Assembly: GCF_001661075.1 (NCBI RefSeq)
Contig: NZ_CP014870.1
Coordinates: 2,686,501-2,750,500 of the forward strand
Length of the DNA stretch: 64,000 nucleotides
Direction: 5' to 3'
DNA from: Pseudomonas silesiensis
GTDB taxonomy: Bacteria > Pseudomonadota > Gammaproteobacteria > Pseudomonadales > Pseudomonadaceae
Part shown: in pieces, positions 30,784-38,359 of the stretch
How the letters are laid out: each line of letters opens with the position of its first letter
Numbering within the stretch: position 1 is the first letter of the stretch
Program-made: the position numbers and the translations under genes
Notes under the pieces: model-generated
Databases searched by the model: none
What the model was told of the DNA's origin: nothing
Seen by the model: only the letters and a program-made list of their open reading frames with translations

Positions 30784-30986
30784 GGGTGTTGCGGGCCGGT
30801 CTCCGGGCTCACGAGGGGGCAGGCTGTCGCCTGGACCTGTAAGCGTCACCTTCCCATGCCGAACTGCAGGCACAGTGGATCTGACGCTTCGCTCGCTTAC
30901 CGTTGCGGGGGCAGCACCGGACTGACATGGCCTTGAGTAAAGCACATGATTCACCGGTTTCCCGTTTCACCCTGTGAAGGGCACCC
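30784..30986 (-). ncRNA. Cobalamin riboswitch upstream of cbtB
   Basis: Read on the minus strand, it shows the cobalamin aptamer landmarks in order: the 5' P1/P2 region (GGGTGCCCTTCACAGGGTG, GGGAAACCGGTG), the core GCTGCCCCCGCAACGGTAAG, the CCACTGTG segment, GGGAAGG and the closing GTGAGCCCGGAGACCGGCC. It lies in the leader of cbtB-cbtA-cobE-cobM and should switch the operon off when adenosylcobalamin or another cobalamin binds. Confidence 0.95.
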
Positions 30987-31064
30987 GTAACAAGGCGTGT
31001 AGGAGAGCATGGGCGGGGGTTGGGCGTCAATTGGCAGGGGTTCTCATTCGAGACCGAGGCGCTC

Positions 31065-31149
31065 CATTCGCGGGCGAGCCTCGCTCCTACAGGTCGGCGG
31101 CGCTCTTGTAGGAGCGAGCGGTGCGGCGATCCGACTTGCCCGCGAAGGT
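31065..31149. repeat. REP pair between the two riboswitches
   Basis: Arms (CGCGGGCGAGCCTCGCTCCTAC near 31069-31090; GTAGGAGCGAGC at 31108 through CTTGCCCGCGAAGG ending about 31148) form a partly degenerate doublet in the short region that must contain both divergent cob promoters. Confidence 0.75.
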
Positions 31150-31209
31150 GTCCTGACGGCTGACCACAAGACATTGACCCGCCCCCACACCATGCGTAGC
31201 CTTGCGCTT

Positions 31210-31395
31210 TCGAGGTTCTTCGGCATCTGCCGAAGCTAAGAAGGGAACGCGGTCGATGCCGCGGCTGCCCCCGCAACTGTGAACGGTGATGTTCGCTGCC
31301 ACGCCACTGCAAACCCTGATCCGTCAGGTTCGCGGGAAGGCGCAGCAAACGCCAGTCGAACGACTGGCACACCGTCAGCCAGGAGACCTGCCTCG
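31210..31395 (+). ncRNA. Cobalamin riboswitch upstream of cobW-cobN
   Basis: The plus strand shows GAGGTTCTTCGGCATC, AAGAAGGGAACGCGGT, the core GGCTGCCCCCGCAACTGTGA, GCCACTG, GGGAAGGCG and the closing GTCAGCCAGGAGACCTGCC. All diagnostic aptamer elements are present in order. It precedes cobW by about 115 nt and should repress the cobaltochelatase arm when cobalamin is available. Confidence 0.97.
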
Positions 31396-31511
31396 TTACA
31401 GATTCTCACTACAACCGGGCGGGGTGATCCGGTGGCGGAACTCTTGCGCGCGTGCACCTGCACGCTGCGATTGTCGTCCCGTATGCCCGCCACCTTGCCA
31501 AAGGGCATCCA

Positions 31512-32573
31512 ATGAAAACACTGGCCAAACTCCCCGTCACCATCGTTACCGGCTTCCTCGGCTCGGGCAAGACCACCTTGCTGCGGCACATGCTCGACAA
31601 CGCCCAGGGCCGTCGCATCGCGGTGATCGTCAACGAGTTTGGCGAACTGGGCATCGACGGTGAAATCCTCAAGCAGTGCACCATCGGCTGCACCGAGGAA
31701 GAAGCCAGCGGCCGTGTCTACGAACTGGCCAACGGCTGCCTGTGCTGCACCGTCCAGGAAGAATTCTTCCCGGTGATGCGCGAACTGGTGGCCCGTCGTG
31801 GCGACCTCGATCACATTCTCATCGAAACCTCGGGCCTGGCCCTGCCAAAACCACTGGTGCAAGCCTTCCAGTGGCCGGAAATCCGCAGCGCCTGCACCGT
31901 TGACGCGGTGATCACCGTAGTCGACAGCCCGGCCGTCGCTGCCGGCACCTTCGCCGCCTTCCCGGACCAGGTCGACGCCATGCGCAAACTCGACCCGAAC
32001 CTGGACCACGAATCGCCGCTGCACGAACTGTTCGCCGACCAACTGGCCAGCGCCGACCTGGTGATCCTCAACAAGGCCGATCTGATCAGCCCTGAAGATC
32101 TGGCCCGGGTGCGCCTGGAAGTCGCCGAAGAACTGCCGCCCGCGGTGAAAGTCATCGAAGCCAGCAGCGGCCGCCTGCCACTGGACGTACTGATCGGCCT
32201 CGGTGCCGGTTCCGAAGAACACATCGACAGCCGTCACAGCCATCATGATCATCACCACGAAGGCGAGGACGACCACGACCACGACGCCTTCGATTCGATT
32301 TCCATCGAACTGCCGCAAGCCGACGAAAGCCTGCTGCTGGATGCCTTGACCCAACTGGTGGTCCAGCACGGCATCCTGCGCGTCAAGGGTTTCGCCGCGA
32401 TCCCGGGCAAGCCGATGCGCCTGTTGATCCAGGGCGTGGGCACGCGCTTCGACAAGCATTTCGACCGTCAGTGGGGTGCCGATGAAGCTCGCACCACGCG
32501 CCTGGTGTTGATTGGCCAGGAACTGGACGCGGCACTGCTCGAAGCGCAATTGCGCGCCGCACTCAGCGTTTAA
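31512..32573 (+). CDS. cobW: CobW metallochaperone GTPase
   Basis: 353 aa from ATG (MKTLAKLPVTIVTGFLGSGK); upstream in-frame codons lie in the riboswitch leader. It is a G3E GTPase with Walker A G14-FLGSGKT-21, the metal-binding C76-x-C78-C79 (NGCLCC) and NKAD as the guanine motif. A long His/Asp loop (HSHHDHHHEGEDDHDHD, near 241-257) precedes the CobW C-terminal domain. In cobalamin producers CobW delivers cobalt to the aerobic cobaltochelatase. Accordingly it is followed 3 bp later by cobN and sits directly under the riboswitch. Confidence 0.96.
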   Translation: MKTLAKLPVTIVTGFLGSGKTTLLRHMLDNAQGRRIAVIVNEFGELGIDGEILKQCTIGCTEEEASGRVYELANGCLCCTVQEEFFPVMRELVARRGDLDHILIETSGLALPKPLVQAFQWPEIRSACTVDAVITVVDSPAVAAGTFAAFPDQVDAMRKLDPNLDHESPLHELFADQLASADLVILNKADLISPEDLARVRLEVAEELPPAVKVIEASSGRLPLDVLIGLGAGSEEHIDSRHSHHDHHHEGEDDHDHDAFDSISIELPQADESLLLDALTQLVVQHGILRVKGFAAIPGKPMRLLIQGVGTRFDKHFDRQWGADEARTTRLVLIGQELDAALLEAQLRAALSV

Positions 32574-32576
32574 GCC

Positions 32577-35500
32577 ATGCACCTGCTCAGGACCCAGCCC
32601 GGCGGTTTCGTGTCGGATGACAACATCGCCGACCTTGGACAGACCCCCGCCGAGCTGGTGATCCTGTGCAGCGGCGACTCCAGCCTGGCGCTGCTCGCCG
32701 AAGCGGCGCAGCAATTGCCGGACGATTACCCGAGCGTGCGCCTGGCCAATCCGATGCAGGTGCAGAATCACGCCTCGGTCGACCTGTATGTCGACGAAGT
32801 GCTGCGTCACGCCAAGGTCATCCTGATTTCACTGCACGGCGGCATTGCCTATTGGCGCTATGGCGTCGAGCAGTTGGTGGCGCTGTCCGAGCGCGGTGTG
32901 CAGCTGATCCTGGTGCCCGGCGATGATCGTCCGGATCCGGAACTCAGCGACCTGAGCACCGTGGATGCGCAAGACCGCGACCGGCTCTGGCATTACCTGC
33001 GTCAGGGCGGCATGGCCAACGCACTCGACCTGTTTCGCTGCCTCGCCAATCGTTGGCTGGATCGCGACTACGCCTGGGCCGAGCCGCAGACCTTGCCGCG
33101 CACCGCGATCTATCACCCACAAAAAAGCCCCGCCGCACTGCAGGATTGGCAAGCCGACTGGCAAGCCGGTCAACCGGTAGCGGCCGTGCTGTTTTACCGC
33201 TCGCACCTGCAGGCGGCGAACACCGCTTTCATCGACGTTTTCTGCCAGCGGTTGCAGGCGACGGGGCTTAACCCGCTGCCGATTGCCGTGGCCAGTTTGA
33301 AAGAGCCCGGCTGCCTGGCCGTGGTCGAAGACCTGCTGGATGAAGTCGCTGCCGAGGTGATTCTCAACACCACCGGTTTCGCCCAGTCGAGCCCCGAAGC
33401 GCCGCAGCTGCGACCGTTTCGCCGCAACATTCCGGTGATCCAGGCCATTTGCGCCCAAGACAACGAACCCGGTTGGCGCGCCAGCGAGCAGGGCCTCGGT
33501 CCGCGTGACCTGGCGATGCACATCGCGCTGCCGGAACTGGACGGGCGGATCATCAGCCGGCCGATCAGTTTCAAGGACCTGGCCTGGCGCAGTGAGCGCA
33601 GCCAGTCGGACGTGGTGTGTTATCGACCACAACCGGAACGCATGGATTTCGTCGCCGAACTGGCCCGACGCTGGATCGATCTGGGGCGGGTACCCAATGG
33701 CGAGAAACGCATTGCGCTGATCCTGGCCAACTACCCGACTCGCGACGGTCGCATCGGCAACGGGGTCGGTCTCGACACACCTGCCGCGGCGCTGAACATC
33801 CTGCGTGCGCTGCATAAAGAAGGTTATCCGCTACCGGCCGAACTGCCGGACAGCGGCACCGCGTTGATCCAGCAGTTGCTCGGCGGCGTCAGCAACGACC
33901 TCGACACCCTGGACCAGCGACCGTGCCATCAAAGCCTGGCACTGGACGACTACCGTCTGATGTTCGACGCGCTCCCCGAAACCAACCGTCAGGCCGTGCT
34001 GGAACGCTGGGGCAGCCCCGAAACCGATCCAATGTTCCGCGGCGGGCGGATGATGATTGCCGGGTTGCGTTTCGGCCTGACCTTCGTCGGCATTCAACCG
34101 GCCCGGGGTTATCAGGTCGATCCGAGCGCGGTCTACCATGACCCGGACCTGGTGCCGCCGCACGGCTATCTCGCGTTCTATTTCTGGCTGCGCAACACCT
34201 ATGGCGCCCACGGGGTGATTCATGTCGGCAAGCACGGCAACCTCGAATGGCTGCCGGGCAAGGGCGTCGGTCTGTCGGAGAATTGCTGGCCGGATGCACT
34301 GCTCGGCCCACTGCCGAACATCTATCCGTTTATCGTCAACGATCCGGGCGAGGGCGCCCAGGCCAAGCGTCGTACCCAGGCGGTGATCATCGATCACCTG
34401 ATGCCACCGCTGACCCGCGCAGAAACCTACGGGCCGCTGCGCAACCTCGAGCTGCTGGCCGACGAATATTACGACGCGCAATTGCTCGATCCGCGGCGCG
34501 CCCGGGAGTTGCAGCGGGACATTCTGCAACTGGTACGCGACAGCCACATCGACCACGAACTGCAACTGGATGAACACCTCGACAGCGATGCCGATGCGGC
34601 GATCTGGCTGCCGCGCCTGGACACCTATTTGTGTGACTTGAAAGAGTCGCAAATCCGCGATGGCCTGCACATCTTCGGCGAGTCGCCGACCGGGCGTCTG
34701 CGTATCGATACCTTGCTGGCCCTGCTGCGAATTCCTCGTGGCGATGGGCGAGGGGCGCAATCGAGTGTGTTGCGGGCCTTGGCCAAGGCCTTCGAACTGG
34801 GTTTCGATCCGCTGGATTGTGCGCTGGCGGAACCCTGGACCGGGCCCCGTCCGATTGAACTGCAATCCCTCACCGATGAAGTCTGGCGCACGGCGGGCGA
34901 CACCCGCGAACGCCTGGAATTGTTCGCCGCTCAACTGATCTCGCAGACAGTAAATCCTCCTCAAGCCAACCCCGAACCCTGTGGGAGCGGGCTTGCTCGC
35001 GAAAGCGGTGTATCAGGCAAATCAATGTCGACTGAACTCTGTGGGAGCGAGCTTGCTCGCGATAGCGGTGTGTCAGGTAAAGCAATGTCGACTGACACTC
35101 CGCTATCGCGAGCAAGCTCGCTCCCACAGGGTCCAGGTTGGTCTGAGGTCAGCGCCATCATCGACAATCTGCGCGAAGTCGTCGCGCCGCGCCTGGATGC
35201 CTGCGGCCCGGCGGAAATGCGCGGATTGCTCGATGCCTTGAGCGGTCGTTTCGTCATGGCCGGGCCCAGCGGTGCACCCAGCCGCGGGCGCCTGGACGTG
35301 CTGCCGACCGGGCGCAACTTCTATTCGGTGGACGTGCGCAACCTGCCTACTACCACCGCCTGGCGCATCGGTTTCCAGTCGGCGAACCTGATACTGGAAC
35401 GACATCTGCAGGATCACGGCGACCACCTGCGCCAGCTCGGCCTGTCGGTCTGGGGTACCGCGACCATGCGCACCGGTGGCGACGACATCGCCCAGGCCAT

Positions 35501-36503
35501 GGCGCTGATGGGCGTGCGCCCGGTCTGGGCCACCGGCAGCCAGCGGGTCGACGATTTCGAAATTTTGCCACTTGGCCTGCTCGACCGGCCGCGGGTGGAC
35601 GTGACCCTGCGCGTGTCCGGCTTCTTCCGGGATGCCTTCGCCAACCTGATCCGCCTGTTCGACGCGGCCGTGCAAGCGGTTGCCGCCCTCGACGAGCCGG
35701 ACGACCTCAACCCGTTGGCCGCCAAGGTCCGCGCCGAGCGTGAAACGCTACTTCGATCAGGTCTGGATGAAGAGTCGGCTCGCCGTCAGGCCGGTTGGCG
35801 CATCTTTGGTGCCAAACCCGGTGCATACGGCGCGGGCGTGCAAGGCGCGATCGACGGTCGGCTGTGGCAAAGCCGCGACGACCTGGCCGAGGTTTACCTG
35901 AATTGGGGCGGTTACGCCTACGGCGGTTCCGACGAAGGCACCGCCGCCCGAGAACAGTTCGCCCAGCGCTTGAGCCAGGTGCAAGCAGTGCTGCAAAACC
36001 AGGACAACCGCGAGCACGACTTGCTCGATTCCAACGACTATTACCAATTCCAGGGCGGCATGCTCGCCGCCGTGGAAAGCCTTAGCGGCGAAGCGGCGGC
36101 CAGTTACCATGGCGATCACAGCCAGCCGGACCTGCCGAAGATCCGCACCTTGAAAGAAGAATTGAACCGGGTAATCCGCTCCCGGGCGGCCAACCCCAAG
36201 TGGATCGACGGCGTGAAGCGTCACGGCTATAAAGGCGCGTTCGAACTGGCGGCTACGGTCGACAATCTGTTTGCTTTCGACGCGACGACGCAGTTGATTG
36301 ACGATCACCAGTACGCATTGCTGGCGGACGCTTATCTGCTGGACCCGGCGACCCGGGATTTTGTTCGCGAGCACAATCCCCATGCACTGCGCGACATGAC
36401 CGAGCGCATGCTCGAAGCGCAGCAACGGGGCATGTGGCAGGAGCCGGGCGAGTATCGCGAGGCGCTGGAGAATTTGTTGCTGGACATAGAAGAAGATAGC
36501 TAA
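32577..36503 (+). CDS. cobN: Aerobic cobaltochelatase large subunit CobN, with REP sequences inside the frame
   Basis: 1308 aa, starting 3 bp after cobW. CobN inserts Co2+ into hydrogenobyrinic acid a,c-diamide with ATPase partners, which here are the downstream chlI/chlD-type genes. Family motifs include VLILANYPTRDGRIGNGVGLDT-like residues near 380, YGAHGVIHVGKHGNLEWLPG near 545 and TATMRTGGDDIAQ near 960. Residues about 801-851 are odd: they are translated from two direct and one inverted REP palindromes (CGSGLARESGVSGKS and CGSELARDSGVSGKA, then TPLSRASSLPQG) in frame, adding about 50 residues in what looks like a surface linker. The frame stays open through the array, so the protein is probably functional. 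Confidence 0.96.
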   Translation: MHLLRTQPGGFVSDDNIADLGQTPAELVILCSGDSSLALLAEAAQQLPDDYPSVRLANPMQVQNHASVDLYVDEVLRHAKVILISLHGGIAYWRYGVEQLVALSERGVQLILVPGDDRPDPELSDLSTVDAQDRDRLWHYLRQGGMANALDLFRCLANRWLDRDYAWAEPQTLPRTAIYHPQKSPAALQDWQADWQAGQPVAAVLFYRSHLQAANTAFIDVFCQRLQATGLNPLPIAVASLKEPGCLAVVEDLLDEVAAEVILNTTGFAQSSPEAPQLRPFRRNIPVIQAICAQDNEPGWRASEQGLGPRDLAMHIALPELDGRIISRPISFKDLAWRSERSQSDVVCYRPQPERMDFVAELARRWIDLGRVPNGEKRIALILANYPTRDGRIGNGVGLDTPAAALNILRALHKEGYPLPAELPDSGTALIQQLLGGVSNDLDTLDQRPCHQSLALDDYRLMFDALPETNRQAVLERWGSPETDPMFRGGRMMIAGLRFGLTFVGIQPARGYQVDPSAVYHDPDLVPPHGYLAFYFWLRNTYGAHGVIHVGKHGNLEWLPGKGVGLSENCWPDALLGPLPNIYPFIVNDPGEGAQAKRRTQAVIIDHLMPPLTRAETYGPLRNLELLADEYYDAQLLDPRRARELQRDILQLVRDSHIDHELQLDEHLDSDADAAIWLPRLDTYLCDLKESQIRDGLHIFGESPTGRLRIDTLLALLRIPRGDGRGAQSSVLRALAKAFELGFDPLDCALAEPWTGPRPIELQSLTDEVWRTAGDTRERLELFAAQLISQTVNPPQANPEPCGSGLARESGVSGKSMSTELCGSELARDSGVSGKAMSTDTPLSRASSLPQGPGWSEVSAIIDNLREVVAPRLDACGPAEMRGLLDALSGRFVMAGPSGAPSRGRLDVLPTGRNFYSVDVRNLPTTTAWRIGFQSANLILERHLQDHGDHLRQLGLSVWGTATMRTGGDDIAQAMALMGVRPVWATGSQRVDDFEILPLGLLDRPRVDVTLRVSGFFRDAFANLIRLFDAAVQAVAALDEPDDLNPLAAKVRAERETLLRSGLDEESARRQAGWRIFGAKPGAYGAGVQGAIDGRLWQSRDDLAEVYLNWGGYAYGGSDEGTAAREQFAQRLSQVQAVLQNQDNREHDLLDSNDYYQFQGGMLAAVESLSGEAAASYHGDHSQPDLPKIRTLKEELNRVIRSRAANPKWIDGVKRHGYKGAFELAATVDNLFAFDATTQLIDDHQYALLADAYLLDPATRDFVREHNPHALRDMTERMLEAQQRGMWQEPGEYREALENLLLDIEEDS
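34978..35131. repeat. REP array inside the cobN coding sequence
   Basis: Two direct REP units with a 60-bp period start at 34978 and 35038, each carrying TGTGGGAGCG-GCTTGCTCGCG. An inverted unit (CGCTATCGCGAGCAAGCTCG...CCCACAGGG) lies at about 35101-35131. The 60-bp period equals 20 codons, so the reading frame is kept. Confidence 0.95.
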
Positions 36504-36515
36504 TGCGCCGCAAAA

Positions 36516-36611
36516 CCCTGTGGGAGCGAGCTTGCTCGCGATAGCGGTGGATCATTCAATATTAATTTTGGCTGACACACCGCCATCGCGAGCAAGCTCG
36601 CTCCCACAGGG
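36516..36611. repeat. REP pair between cobN and chlI
   Basis: CCCTGTGGGAGCGAGCTTGC...GCGATAGCGG at 36516-36547 faces CCGCCATCGCGAGCAAGCTC...CACAGGG at 36580-36611. It is a near-perfect REP doublet filling most of the 154-bp gap between the chelatase genes, and could form a very stable hairpin in the shared mRNA. Confidence 0.92.
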
Positions 36612-36657
36612 ATTAAGGTGCTGCTGATGGATCACCGACCATGACCGAGTATTAAAG

Positions 36658-37656
36658 ATGACCGACACCCCGCATTTCCCCCTCTCCGCCGTGGTCGGCG
36701 CCGACGACTTGAAACTCGCCCTCTACCTCACCGCCATTGACCCGAAAATCGGCGGTGTGCTGATCGAAGGCCCGCGCGGCATGGCCAAATCAACCCTGGC
36801 CCGAGGCCTGGCGGACCTGCTCGCCAGCGGCCAATTCGTCACCTTGCCCCTGGGGGCTACCGAAGAACGACTGGTCGGTACCCTCGATCTTGACGCCGCG
36901 CTGAGCGAAGGTCGCGCGCAATTCTCCCCTGGCGTGCTGGCCAAGGCGGACGGCGGCGTGCTGTATGTCGATGAGGTCAACCTGCTGCCCGATCATCTGG
37001 TGGATCTGCTGCTCGACGTCGCCGCCAGCGGCACCAACCTGATCGAACGCGATGGCATTTCCCATCGGCATTCGGCGAAGTTCGTGCTGATCGGCACCAT
37101 GAACCCGGAGGAGGGCGAGCTGCGGCCGCAATTGCTCGACCGCTTTGGTTTGAACGTCGCCCTCAGCGGTCACACAGTGCCGGCTGAACGCGGCCAGATC
37201 ATTCGCCGGCGACTGGATTTCGACAGCGATCCGCAACTCTTTTGCGTCGAGTGGGAAAGCCGGCAGCAGTCACTGCGTGAACGTTGTCAGACAGCGCGCA
37301 GCACACTGGCGAGCATCCCCCTCGACGATCAGGCACTGGCGCAGATTACCGAGCGTTGTTTTGCCGCCGGTGTCGATGGCCTGCGCGCCGATCTGGTGTG
37401 GTTACGCGCGGCCCGGGCCCACGCTGCCTGGCGCGGTGCGAGTGCCATCGCCGAGGAAGATATCGACGCCGTCGCCGAGTTCGCCCTGCGCCACCGCCGT
37501 CGCGAACAGGCGCCACCTGCGCCGCAACACAATCAACCCCAGGCTGGCCAGCATGCCAACCCTGGGGAAAGCCAGGGCCAATGGGGCGAAATGCCCGCCC
37601 AGGCCTTGCCGGTCGGCGCCCGACGAGAAGTGCCGAGCTGGCCAAAAAAGCCCTAG
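36658..37656 (+). CDS. ChlI-like chelatase AAA+ ATPase (zero-frame product)
   Basis: 332 aa. AAA+ core with Walker A GPRGMAKS (residues 38-45), Walker B GGVLYVDEVN (about 99-108), sensor segment GTMNPEEGELRPQLLDRFGL and an all-helical lid to about 290. A Pro/Gln/Asn linker follows (APPAPQHNQPQAGQHANPG), then REVPSWPKKP and a stop. It is the motor subunit of a Mg- or cobaltochelatase and by context should act with CobN. The last codons before the stop are CCA AAA AAG CCC TAG, a slippery site. In the -1 frame translation continues into the VWA domain, so this protein is probably the short product of a frameshifting gene. Confidence 0.92.
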   Translation: MTDTPHFPLSAVVGADDLKLALYLTAIDPKIGGVLIEGPRGMAKSTLARGLADLLASGQFVTLPLGATEERLVGTLDLDAALSEGRAQFSPGVLAKADGGVLYVDEVNLLPDHLVDLLLDVAASGTNLIERDGISHRHSAKFVLIGTMNPEEGELRPQLLDRFGLNVALSGHTVPAERGQIIRRRLDFDSDPQLFCVEWESRQQSLRERCQTARSTLASIPLDDQALAQITERCFAAGVDGLRADLVWLRAARAHAAWRGASAIAEEDIDAVAEFALRHRRREQAPPAPQHNQPQAGQHANPGESQGQWGEMPAQALPVGARREVPSWPKKP

Positions 37657-38321
37657 GCATTCGCCCTCGATCTGACGCGGGGGCGAATGCCAGGCCCCGC
37701 GCCGGACGGTTGGACAATGGCAGGCAAGGCAAGCGTCACGCCGCGCGCAACGGCTCGATCAATTGGCCCGGCACGTTGCTGGGTGGCCGCCCCCGGCAGC
37801 GCGACGATGTGCTGTTTCACCTGCGCACCCGTTCCCCCCATGAACTGTGGCTGGTGATCGTCGATGCCTCGGCTTCGACTCGGCGTCATCAGGCGTTGAG
37901 CGATGCGAAGGGGCTGTTGGCACAATTGTTCGATGACGCCTACCGCCAGCGCGCGCGCCTGGCCTTGCTGACCGCCAGCGGTCATGTGCCGAAATGGCAG
38001 GTGCAGGGGTTGAAGGCGTCCGCCGGTTTGCGTACCTGGCTGGATGGCCTCGGAGCCGGCGGCGGCACGCCCTTGCTGGCAGCGCTGGGTGAGGCGGGAC
38101 ACTGGTTGGCCGCTCGTCGGAAGCGTTTCCCGGCGGAGCGACAGCGACTGTTGCTGGTGACCGATGGCCGATTGAAAGACTTCACGATGTTGCCGACCCT
38201 TGATTGTCCGGGGCTGTTGATTGACATTGAGCGAGGGCCGATTCGGCTGGGGCGGGCCAAGGTGTTGGCGAGCGGGTTGGGTGCAGATTATCGGCATATC
38301 GACGAGCTGATTCCAGGCTGA
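37581..38321 (+). CDS. ChlD-type VWA domain, probably expressed by -1 frameshifting from chlI
   Basis: The frame downstream of chlI encodes a von Willebrand A domain with the MIDAS motif DASAS (VIVDASASTRRHQ) and the later GTPLL and TDGRL segments of ChlD/BchD/CobT-like chelatase subunits. The earliest plausible own start is an ATG at 37581, giving 246 aa, but it has no convincing ribosome site and begins inside chlI. A better reading is a -1 slip at 37644-37650: 331 zero-frame residues joined to 223 residues from 37650, a 554-aa ChlI-ChlD protein with AAA+, proline-rich linker and VWA domains, the normal ChlD architecture. Confidence 0.88.
   Translation: MGRNARPGLAGRRPTRSAELAKKALGIRPRSDAGANARPRAGRLDNGRQGKRHAARNGSINWPGTLLGGRPRQRDDVLFHLRTRSPHELWLVIVDASASTRRHQALSDAKGLLAQLFDDAYRQRARLALLTASGHVPKWQVQGLKASAGLRTWLDGLGAGGGTPLLAALGEAGHWLAARRKRFPAERQRLLLVTDGRLKDFTMLPTLDCPGLLIDIERGPIRLGRAKVLASGLGADYRHIDELIPG
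37644..37691 (+). promoter_or_regulatory. -1 programmed ribosomal frameshift signal (slippery heptamer plus hairpin)
   Basis: The heptamer A AAA AAG (37644-37650) lies in the correct zero-frame phase of chlI. A 5-nt spacer CCCTA overlaps the TAG stop, then a perfect 11-bp stem follows: GGCATTCGCCC (37656-37666) with GGGCGAATGCC (37681-37691), 14-nt loop. These are the elements of a dnaX-like -1 site, and the -1 frame is the one encoding the VWA domain. Confidence 0.9.
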
Positions 38322-38359
38322 CCTATGCCCAATCAGCAACCCCATCACAGGAGTGAACC

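Noticed and set aside
34978..35131. CRISPR-like or CDS-disrupting repeat in cobN
   Set aside because: The units are REP palindromes with a 60-bp period, not spaced by unique spacers, and the reading frame is uninterrupted.
37581..37656. Independent ATG start for the VWA chelatase subunit
   Set aside because: The ATG lies inside chlI without a ribosome site, and the slippery heptamer plus perfect stem explain expression better. I still list the frame from this position because the alternative is not excluded.
37644..37656. Sequencing error in the A6 run splitting one chelatase gene
   Set aside because: A six-base A-run is a possible error site, but the precise slippery phase, 5-nt spacer and perfect 11-bp stem would be an unlikely coincidence.
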